Shown here: positions 7,938 to 14,815 of the stretch, piece by piece | How the letters are laid out: every line of letters starts with the position of its first letter | Numbering within the stretch: position 1 is the first letter of the stretch | Assembly: GCF_031432425.1 (NCBI RefSeq) | Contig: NZ_JAVKPH010000015.1 | Coordinates: forward strand, 33,034 to 97,033 | DNA from: Ruixingdingia sedimenti | GTDB lineage: Bacteria; Pseudomonadota; Alphaproteobacteria; Rhodobacterales; Rhodobacteraceae | Reading direction: 5' to 3' | DNA: 64,000 nucleotides | The notes under the pieces: model-generated | What the model was told of the DNA's origin: nothing | Seen by the model: the letters and a program-made list of their open reading frames with translations, nothing else | Database searches by the model: none | Position numbers and translations under genes: made by a program

Positions 7938-8372
7938 TCAGGGCCGTGGGACAAGCGGCAGAACCATGTCGCGGTGCGGAATCCCGGCGTCGAGGTATTC
8001 CGGCCCCTCGGCCACGAAGCCGAGCGCGGCATAGAACCCCACCGCATGCGTCTGCGCGCCAAGCCGCACCCGGGTAATGCCGGGGCGCGCGGCGCATTCC
8101 GCCACCGCCGCCCGCATCAGCGCCACGCCGATCCCCTTGCCGCGCCAGTCCGCCAGCACGCAGACCCGGCCGACCTTGGCGGTATCGCCCGCCAGCATCA
8201 CCCGCGCCGTCCCCACCGGGCGGCCATCCATCCGCGCCAGCAGATGCAGCGCCGCGCCATCGCGGCCGTCGATCTCTTCGGCCTCGGGGACGCCCTGTTC
8301 CTCGATGAACACCTGTCGGCGCAGGGCGTGGCAGGTGGCAAGGTCGTCGGTGGGCGCGACCTCTGCCCTCAT
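7938..8372 (-). CDS. GNAT-family N-acetyltransferase (ElaA-like)
   Basis: A 144-residue acetyltransferase with the acetyl-CoA site VLADWRGKGIGVALM near residues 72-86. The N-terminal RRQVFIEEQGVPEAEEIDG is characteristic of ElaA-like GNATs. Its ATG overlaps the stop of dapE by four bases (ATGA), so it is translated after dapE. The open frame extends upstream inside dapE, but the coupled ATG gives the usual family length. Substrate unknown. Confidence 0.8.
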   Translation of the reverse strand: MRAEVAPTDDLATCHALRRQVFIEEQGVPEAEEIDGRDGAALHLLARMDGRPVGTARVMLAGDTAKVGRVCVLADWRGKGIGVALMRAAVAECAARPGITRVRLGAQTHAVGFYAALGFVAEGPEYLDAGIPHRDMVLPLVPRP

Positions 8373-9526
8373 GCGAACCAGCCCCGCAGGATGCGCAGGT
8401 AGATCGCCTTCAGCGCCGCGATCTGCGCGACCTCGACCCGTTCGTCCACCTGATGCATGGTCTTGCCCACCAGCCCGAATTCCACCACCGGGCAGTGGTC
8501 CTTGACGAACCGCGCATCCGATGTGCCGCCAGAGGTGGACAGGGCGGGCACCACCCCCGTTTCCGCCCGCACCGCCGCCGCGACCAGATCCGACAGCGGG
8601 CCGGGGGGGGTCAGGAAGCTTTCGCCCGACACCGTGACCTTCATCGCGATCTCCACCCCGGTTTCCGCCGCCACCCGGTCGGATTCCACCCGCAGCCAAT
8701 CGGTCAGGCTGGCGCCGGAATGGGCGTCGTTGAAGCGGATGTTGACCGTGGCGCGGCATTCGGCGGGGATGACGTTGTTGGCCGGGTTGCCGGTGTCGAT
8801 CGTCGTCACCGCCAGCGTCGAAGTGTCGAAATGGTCCGTGCCGCGGTCCAGTTCATGGCCGGCCAGCCGGTCCATCAGCCGCGCCATCGCGCTGACCGGG
8901 TTTTTCGCCCGGTGCGGATAGGCCGAATGCCCCTGCACCCCGCGCGCGGTGAACCGGGCGGTCATCGACCCGCGCCGGCCGATCTTCATCATGTCGCCCA
9001 GGGTTTCGGGGCAGGTCGGTTCGCCCACCAGACAGGCCGCCATCGCCTCGCCCGTCCGCGCCATCCAGTCGAGCAGCGCGCGGGTGCCGTCCGTCGCCTC
9101 GCCCTCTTCATCGCCGGTGATGGCCAGCACCACCGCGCCGTCGGGCGGCGTGTCGCGCACGAAATCCATCGCCGCAGCGGCAAAGGCGGCGACGCCCGAC
9201 TTCATGTCGGTAGCCCCGCGGCCGTACATCCAGCCGTCGCGGATTTCCGCCCCGAACGGGTCCGCCGTCCAGGCGGCGGCATCGCCGACGGGGACCACAT
9301 CGGTATGGCCGTTGAAGCCGAAGGTGCGCGGATGCCCCTTGTCCCCCCACCGGGCGTAAAGGTTGGGGGTGCCGTTCCGGTCCACCCGCGTGCAGGCGAA
9401 CCCCGCCGCCGCCAGTTGCGCCGCCAGCAGGTCCAGCGCCCCCCCTTCCATCGGCGTGACCGAGGGACAGCGGATCAGCGCCGCCGTCAGCGCGACGGGA
9501 TCGGCGGGGGCATGGGGGTCGGGCAT
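8369..9526 (-). CDS. dapE: Succinyl-diaminopimelate desuccinylase
   Basis: A 385-residue M20-family metallohydrolase that releases succinate from N-succinyl-LL-diaminopimelate in lysine and peptidoglycan precursor synthesis. Visible metal and active-site motifs are GFNGHTDVVPVGD, GRGATDMKSGVA, TGDEEGEATDG, LVGEPTC and SGGTSDARF. The start ATG at 9526 is preceded by AAGGAG at good spacing; an upstream in-frame extension of 79 codons has no family similarity. The partner gene dapD is at 12919-13746 on the same strand but separated by the Hint gene pair. Confidence 0.93.
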   Translation of the reverse strand: MPDPHAPADPVALTAALIRCPSVTPMEGGALDLLAAQLAAAGFACTRVDRNGTPNLYARWGDKGHPRTFGFNGHTDVVPVGDAAAWTADPFGAEIRDGWMYGRGATDMKSGVAAFAAAAMDFVRDTPPDGAVVLAITGDEEGEATDGTRALLDWMARTGEAMAACLVGEPTCPETLGDMMKIGRRGSMTARFTARGVQGHSAYPHRAKNPVSAMARLMDRLAGHELDRGTDHFDTSTLAVTTIDTGNPANNVIPAECRATVNIRFNDAHSGASLTDWLRVESDRVAAETGVEIAMKVTVSGESFLTPPGPLSDLVAAAVRAETGVVPALSTSGGTSDARFVKDHCPVVEFGLVGKTMHQVDERVEVAQIAALKAIYLRILRGWFA

Positions 9527-9805
9527 CGCGGGCTCCTTCGCGCGGGTCGGCCAAGGGTTAGCGCGGCCCGCCCCGCGCCGCAACGGTGTTGCCGCCGTGC
9601 CACCGCCCGCGGCCCCCGTGCAACAGCCCGCGCTGGACCGGTGACATGCGGCAGAAACATGGCATATCCTCGGCGCAACAATACGCCTTGAGGCAGGGCA
9701 TGCAGCGGGCCAACGCGCCCGGACCGGAAACCGGAAGGGCCGCCCCCGCGGCCCCGCCTGCACCTGTCCAAGCCGGTGAAGAGTGACAGTCGTTCAGGGG
9801 TATTC

Positions 9806-11383
9806 ATGGCGACGGGCAGCGAACTGGGCTACAATACCAGCGCCTCGGCACTGACGATGGCGCGCACCATCTTCGGCGAGGGCACCACCGTGGTGCGCGC
9901 CAGCTATACGGGGGATGCCAATTCGTCCGCCGTCTATTCGTTGGGCGACGCGCGGTCGCCCCTGACCACGCCGGGCGACACCGGGGTGATCCTGTCCACC
10001 GGCAACGTGCGCGATTTCACCCAGTCCTCGGGCGACCCGAACCGCAGCGCCTCGACCACGACCAACACCTGGGGCGTGGACAACAACGCGATGTTCAACG
10101 CCATCGCCGGCACACGCACCTATGACGCCGCCTGGCTGGACGTGGATTTCATTCCCACCGCCAGCCAGATGACGATGCAGTTCGTCTTCGCCTCCGACGA
10201 ATACCCCGAGTTCATAAATTCGATCTACAACGACGTGGTGGGCGTCTGGGTCAACGGCACCCATGTGCCGGTGGCGATCGGCAACGGCGACACGGCGGTC
10301 AACAACCTCAACCCGCAGACCAACGTCAACCTCTACAACAACAACACCAACGACGCCTACAACACGGAAATGGACGGGTTCACCGTCACGCTGTCGCTGA
10401 TCATGAACGTCGTGCCGGGGGTGGTGAACTCCATCCGTATCGGCATCGCGGACACGTCCGACTATCAGTACGATTCCAACCTGCTGATCAGCGCGGGCGG
10501 CGTGCAGACGGCGGTGGTCGCCAATGCCGATCTGGTGGAGGTGCGCCCCGGCACCAGCCAGACGGTGGACCTGCGCGCCAACGACACCTTCACCGGCTCG
10601 GGCGCGCTGGTCATCACCCATATCAACGGCATCAGCGTCACCACCGGGTCGGTCATCACGCTGACCACCGGGCAGAAGATCGTCATCAACGCCAACGGCA
10701 CCGTCACGATCGTCGGCGACAACGATACCGAGACGGTGAACTTCACCTATACCGTCGCCAAGGGCAACGGCACCCAGGCCACCGGCTTCGTCACCGTGAA
10801 CCAGGTGCCCTGCTTCGTCGCCGGCACGATGATCCGCACGCCCGACGGCGACCGGCCGGTGGAAAGCCTGCGCCCCGGCGATCTGGTGACGACGCTGGAC
10901 GACGGGCCGCAGCCGCTGCGCTGGATCGGCCGGCGCACGGTCGAGGCGCAGGGCCGGCTTGCCCCGGTGCAGATCCGCGCGGGCACCTTCGGGCGGCACG
11001 GGCGGCTGCTGGTCTCGCCCCAGCACCGGATCCTTCTGCGCGACAATCTGGCGGAACTGATGTTCGGCGAACCCGAGGTGCTGGTCGCCGCGCGCGATCT
11101 GGTCAACGGCCGGTCGATCACCCTGCGCGAGGGCGGGACGGTCGAATACGTCCACCTGCTGTTCGACCGCCACCAGGTGGTGTTTTCCGAAGGGCTCGCC
11201 ACCGAAAGCTTCCTGCCCGGGCCGCAGATCGTGCACAGTTTCGACCGCGCGGTGGTAGAGGAGATCCGCACCCTTTTCCCCGAACTCGACCCCGAAACCG
11301 GCGCGGGCTACAGCCCCGCCGCGCGCCGCACCCTGCGCAGCTTCGAGGCGCAGGTGCTGCTGGCCACCGCGCGGGCGGCCTGA
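9806..11383 (+). CDS. Choice-of-anchor L / Hint_2-domain protein
   Basis: A 525-residue protein. Residues 1 to about 235 resemble the choice-of-anchor L domain (IDTSDYQYDSNL-type ending, FVFASDEYPEFINSIYNDVV), a beta-rich exported domain. A linker rich in Asn, Thr and Val follows, and from about residue 335 a Hint_2 domain opens with the expected nucleophile, PCFVAGTMIRTPDGDRPVES, with the later LLVSPQHRILL histidine block. No Sec signal peptide is seen. In Rhodobacterales such Hint proteins are often exported by type I secretion and may self-process. The chosen ATG at 9806 has AGGGG six bases upstream; a GTG 30 bases earlier is the alternative. Confidence 0.8.
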   Translation: MATGSELGYNTSASALTMARTIFGEGTTVVRASYTGDANSSAVYSLGDARSPLTTPGDTGVILSTGNVRDFTQSSGDPNRSASTTTNTWGVDNNAMFNAIAGTRTYDAAWLDVDFIPTASQMTMQFVFASDEYPEFINSIYNDVVGVWVNGTHVPVAIGNGDTAVNNLNPQTNVNLYNNNTNDAYNTEMDGFTVTLSLIMNVVPGVVNSIRIGIADTSDYQYDSNLLISAGGVQTAVVANADLVEVRPGTSQTVDLRANDTFTGSGALVITHINGISVTTGSVITLTTGQKIVINANGTVTIVGDNDTETVNFTYTVAKGNGTQATGFVTVNQVPCFVAGTMIRTPDGDRPVESLRPGDLVTTLDDGPQPLRWIGRRTVEAQGRLAPVQIRAGTFGRHGRLLVSPQHRILLRDNLAELMFGEPEVLVAARDLVNGRSITLREGGTVEYVHLLFDRHQVVFSEGLATESFLPGPQIVHSFDRAVVEEIRTLFPELDPETGAGYSPAARRTLRSFEAQVLLATARAA

Positions 11384-11386
11384 ACG

Positions 11387-12394
11387 ATGACGGAATGGAT
11401 CGCGCTGTCGGGCGCCGAAGCCGGATGCGGGCCCGGATGCGAAACGGACCCCCTGCCCCGCGGCAGCCTGCTGATCGGCCTCAGCCGCCCGGTGGCGGAC
11501 CCGACGGTGGTGATGGAACTGCGGATGGAAGGCGGGCGCGCGGGCCTGTCGGTGATGGTGGACCCCGCGCTCGGCATCGGGGTGATCGCCCGCGCGGGCA
11601 GCACGATGCGCCGCCACTGGCTGGCCGGCCCCCTGCCCGCGGGGCTGAAGGGCGGGGTGACGCTGAACCTGTCCTGGGACATGGCGCAGGGCCGCTGGTC
11701 GCTGGCCGCAGAGGGCGGGGGCAGCGGCGCGCGCGCGACCGGCACCGACCCGCTGCCCCCGCCGCCCGGCCTCGGCGCGGCGCTGGCGGACGCGGCGCAG
11801 ACGCCCGGCGCGTTCCACCCCGCGGTGCTGTGGTGGGGGCTGTCGCGCGGGATCTGGCGCAACCCGCCGGGCGCCGCGCTCGGCCCCGATACGCTGGTCG
11901 CCACGCCGGGGGGCTATGTCCCCCTCGGCCGGCTGCGGCCCGGCGACAGGGTGCTGACGCTCGACCAGGGGGCGCAGCCGCTCGCCGCGCTCTACCGCCA
12001 TGCGGCGCCGCATCGCGCGGCGCTTGCGCCGGTGCGGCTGCGCGCGGGCCATTTCCCGATCCCGCGCGACATGCTGGCGGGGCCGCAGACGCGGCTTCTG
12101 TTCGACGGGGCGGCGGTGGAATACCTCTTCGGCACCGAAGAGGTGCTGGCGGCGGCGGGCGACATCACCGACCGGCTGGTGGCGCAGCGGCTGCGCACGG
12201 GCACGGCCAGCACACTTATCTGCCCGGTGACGGAACGGCCGGCGCTGATCCTGTGCGACGGGGTGGCGGTGCTGTCGGGCGCGGTCAACCCCGCCCTGCC
12301 CGCGCCGCGCCCCTGCCTGCGGCCCTATGAAACCGCCGCCCTGCTGCCCGACCGGCCGATGGCGGCGGAACTGGCCCCCGGACTGGCCGCGTGA
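11387..12394 (+). CDS. Hint-like protein with degenerate Hint_2 domain
   Basis: A 335-residue protein starting three bases after the stop of the upstream Hint gene, so the pair is surely co-transcribed. The C-terminal half aligns with the neighbour's Hint_2 domain (LVATPGGYVPLGRLRPGDRV, then LRAGHFPIPRDMLAGPQTR), but the conserved nucleophile Cys is replaced (ALGPDT in place of CFVAGT) and the SPQHR histidine block reads GPQTR. It should therefore be unable to self-cleave in the usual way. The N-terminal half (about 160 residues) contains MELRMEGGRAGLSVMVDPAL and has no recognised family. It abuts the convergent gene that ends at 12395. Confidence 0.72.
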   Translation: MTEWIALSGAEAGCGPGCETDPLPRGSLLIGLSRPVADPTVVMELRMEGGRAGLSVMVDPALGIGVIARAGSTMRRHWLAGPLPAGLKGGVTLNLSWDMAQGRWSLAAEGGGSGARATGTDPLPPPPGLGAALADAAQTPGAFHPAVLWWGLSRGIWRNPPGAALGPDTLVATPGGYVPLGRLRPGDRVLTLDQGAQPLAALYRHAAPHRAALAPVRLRAGHFPIPRDMLAGPQTRLLFDGAAVEYLFGTEEVLAAAGDITDRLVAQRLRTGTASTLICPVTERPALILCDGVAVLSGAVNPALPAPRPCLRPYETAALLPDRPMAAELAPGLAA

Positions 12395-12724
12395 TCAGTC
12401 GAAGAACGGCTCCACCTGCGCGACGATGACCGCGTTTTCGGCCAGTGCCCGGCCCATCAGCGCGCGCTCCTCCGCATCGATCTGCTCGCCCGCCTCCAGC
12501 CGTTCGTCGAGCGTGCCCTGCGCCGTCACCTCCAGCACCGCCATGTCGGCGACCTTCAGCACCGCCACCGCCTCGCGCACGGCCTCCGCCTCGTCCACCC
12601 CGCTGGCATAGAGCAGCAGCGCCGCCCCCGTGGCCTTGGCGGGCAGCCCGTCGCCCGGCTTGCGCCCGACCTCGACCAGCAGGGTATGCACCTGTTGCGG
12701 GCGCTTGGTCTTGTCCTCGGTCAT
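12395..12724 (-). CDS. Conserved hypothetical protein, small and acidic
   Basis: A 109-residue protein not recognised as a named family. It starts MTEDKTKRPQQVHTLLVEVG and contains alternating Ala/Glu-rich helices with no membrane segment or signal peptide. A GGAG lies a few bases upstream of the chosen ATG at 12724; an in-frame start 24 codons earlier would place the N-terminus inside the shared 52-bp repeat and is less likely. It is downstream of dapD on the same strand and may be co-transcribed with it through the intervening repeat. Function unknown. Confidence 0.6.
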   Translation of the reverse strand: MTEDKTKRPQQVHTLLVEVGRKPGDGLPAKATGAALLLYASGVDEAEAVREAVAVLKVADMAVLEVTAQGTLDERLEAGEQIDAEERALMGRALAENAVIVAQVEPFFD

Positions 12725-12759
12725 CGCATGCTCCGTCGTGGCCGTCGGGAAGGAAGAAA

Positions 12760-12811
12760 GGGGGCATTCTGCCCCCTCTTGGCTGCGCCAATTCACCCCC
12801 TGAGGATATTT
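12760..12811. repeat. 52-bp sequence repeated in inverse orientation at 28698-28749
   Basis: The segment begins GGGGGCATTCTGCCCCCTCT and ends in GGATATTT. It is identical to the reverse complement of the stretch downstream of the adenosine kinase gene 16 kb away. It contains its own hairpin (GGGGGCA..TGCCCCC) and merges into a family-1 arm. Confidence 0.8.
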
Positions 12812-12864
12812 TCAGACAGAAAATGAAGGCACGCCCGCGACACTTTCTGTCCTTAAATATCCCC
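12804..12864. repeat. Family-1 inverted repeat (copy 2)
   Basis: The left arm GGATATTTTCAGACAGAAAA (12804-12823) continues into TGAAG, and the right arm at 12841-12864 reads CACTTTCTGTCCTTAAATAT then CCCC. It lies downstream of dapD on the minus strand and upstream of the small hypothetical gene, and could end or attenuate transcription between them. Confidence 0.72.
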
Positions 12865-12918
12865 GCCGGAGGCCGCTGCCCTCTCCCCCTGCGTCACCGC
12901 CGGGCAGAGGGCGCGGGG

Positions 12919-13746
12919 TCAATCGCGCAGCAGTTCGTTGATCGAGGTCTTGGAACGGGTCTGCGCATCCACGCGCTTGACGATCACCGCGCAGTAGAGG
13001 CTCACCCCGTTCTTCGACGGCATCGAACCCGCGACGACGACCGAACCCGCCGGCACCTCGCCATACATCACCGCGCCGGTTTCGCGGTCCACGATCTTGG
13101 TGGACTGGCCGATGAACACGCCCATGCCCAGGACCGAGCCTTCGCGGACGATCACGCCCTCGACCACCTCGGACCGCGCGCCGATGAAGCAGTTGTCCTC
13201 GATGATCGTCGGGCCCGCCTGCATCGGTTCCAGCACGCCGCCGATGCCGACGCCGCCCGACAGGTGGACGTTCTTGCCGATCTGCGCGCAGGATCCCACG
13301 GCGGCCCAAGTGTCGACCATCGTGCCTTCATCGACATGGGCGCCGAGGTTCACGAACGACGGCATAAGCACCACGCCCTTCGCGATATAGGCCGAGCGGC
13401 GCACGACGCAGTTCGGCACGGCGCGGAAACCGGCGGCCTTCCAGTCCGCCGCGCCCCAGCCCTTGAACTTGCTGTCCACCTTGTCCCACCAGCCGCCGCC
13501 CTGCGGGCCGCCGGCATGGGGCTCCATGTCCTTGATGCGAAAGCCCAGAAGCACCGCCTTCTTGGCCCACTGGTTCACATGCCAGTCGCCGTTCGCCCGC
13601 CGCTCGGCCACCCGCAGCCGGCCCTTGTCCAGCGCCTCGAGCGTTTCCTCGATCGCGTCGCGCGCCGCGCCCCGGGTCGCGGAGGTGATGGTGTCGCGCG
13701 CCTCCCAGGCGGCTTCGATGGCGGTTTCGAGTGCGGCGTTCGACAT
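12919..13746 (-). CDS. dapD: 2,3,4,5-tetrahydropyridine-2,6-dicarboxylate N-succinyltransferase
   Basis: A 275-residue enzyme, matching the usual length of about 274. It transfers succinyl from succinyl-CoA to tetrahydrodipicolinate in the lysine/diaminopimelate route. The left-handed beta-helix hexapeptide repeats are visible in the middle (GVVLMPSFVNLGAHVDEGTM, then GGVGIGGVLEPMQ), followed by FIGARSEVVEGVIVREGSVL. The start MSNAALETAIEAAWE is the family N-terminus; the 54-codon upstream extension is not conserved. It is divergent from the LOG-family gene, with 85 bases between the starts. Confidence 0.95.
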   Translation of the reverse strand: MSNAALETAIEAAWEARDTITSATRGAARDAIEETLEALDKGRLRVAERRANGDWHVNQWAKKAVLLGFRIKDMEPHAGGPQGGGWWDKVDSKFKGWGAADWKAAGFRAVPNCVVRRSAYIAKGVVLMPSFVNLGAHVDEGTMVDTWAAVGSCAQIGKNVHLSGGVGIGGVLEPMQAGPTIIEDNCFIGARSEVVEGVIVREGSVLGMGVFIGQSTKIVDRETGAVMYGEVPAGSVVVAGSMPSKNGVSLYCAVIVKRVDAQTRSKTSINELLRD

Positions 13747-13831
13747 GTCATCCCCGTCATGGCTGGCTCTTCGGTTCCGCAGGCTATAGACCGGGCGGAC
13801 CCGGCAGGCAATGCGCGCAGGAGACCCGACG

Positions 13832-14671
13832 ATGACCGAAGAGACGCGTTCGCACCCGTTCCGCGACAGCGCCCAGGATGCGCGCGCGGCGCGGCAGATC
13901 CCCGACACGCCGCAGACCCGCGCGCCGGCCTATCGGCTGGCCTTCACCGACACCGAGTTCCTGACGCGCGAGGAACTGCGCCCCGTGCGGCTGCAACTGG
14001 AGCTGCTGAAGGCGCAGATGATGCTGGACGAATACAACGTCCGGTCCACCATCGTGATGTTCGGCAGCGCCCGCATCCCCGCCCCCGAGGACCGCGGCAC
14101 CGACCGCCCCACCGAGGCGCTGGCGCGCTATTACGACGAGGCGCGCCGCTTCGCCTATATGATGACCGCACGCTGCATCGGGCCCGACTGCCTCGACGGG
14201 GTGATCGTCACCGGCGGCGGCCCCGGCATCATGGAGGCCGGCAACCGCGGCGCGGCAGAGGCGGGGGGGATTTCCATCGGGCTGAACATCGTGCTGCCGC
14301 ACGAACAGGCGCCGAACGAATATGTGACGCCCGATCTCTGCTTCAACTTCCACTATTTCGCCATCCGCAAGATGCACCTGCTGATGCGCGCGCATGCGGT
14401 GGTGATCTTCCCCGGCGGCTTCGGCACGCTGGACGAGATGTTCGAGGCGCTGACCCTGATCCAGACCGGGCGGATGAAGCCGGTGCCCTTCCTGCTGTTC
14501 GGCGGCAGCTTCTGGAACAGCGTCGTCAACTGGCAGGCGCTGGCCGATGCCGGCACCATCAGCCCCGAGGACCTGCGGCTGTTCCGCATCGTCGAAACCG
14601 CCGAAGAGGCCGCCGCCGCCATCGACGACTGGCATGCCGTGCGCCCCGACATCGACGCGCCCGCGAAATAG
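13832..14671 (+). CDS. TIGR00730/LOG-family Rossmann-fold protein
   Basis: A 279-residue protein of the LOG (cytokinin riboside 5'-monophosphate phosphoribohydrolase) superfamily. Signature motifs are TGGGPGIMEAGNRGA and PGGFGTLDEMFEALT, the latter carrying the catalytic Glu of this fold. It is longer than the 190-residue plant-type LOGs because of an N-terminal extension with Arg-rich helices. The ATG at 13832 has AGGAG eight bases upstream; an ATG 21 bases earlier is possible. It likely hydrolyses nucleoside monophosphates, but the bacterial role is uncertain. Confidence 0.85.
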   Translation: MTEETRSHPFRDSAQDARAARQIPDTPQTRAPAYRLAFTDTEFLTREELRPVRLQLELLKAQMMLDEYNVRSTIVMFGSARIPAPEDRGTDRPTEALARYYDEARRFAYMMTARCIGPDCLDGVIVTGGGPGIMEAGNRGAAEAGGISIGLNIVLPHEQAPNEYVTPDLCFNFHYFAIRKMHLLMRAHAVVIFPGGFGTLDEMFEALTLIQTGRMKPVPFLLFGGSFWNSVVNWQALADAGTISPEDLRLFRIVETAEEAAAAIDDWHAVRPDIDAPAK

Positions 14672-14815
14672 CGGCAGGCCCTGTACAGCCCCGCGCTTTG
14701 GCCCTATGAGGGCCGCTTGGGTGCCGGGTTCCGGGTCCCGGCGAGGGGCCGGGCAAGGGGGGAAGGGCGCCTTGTCCCGGGCCCGATGGCGGCCCCCTTT
14801 CCAGGAAAGACGCAC

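Noticed and set aside
9794..12052. Minus-strand open frame of 752 codons opposite the Hint genes
   Set aside because: Composition is Arg/Gly/Gln/His-rich without motifs; the plus-strand Hint proteins explain the coding potential.
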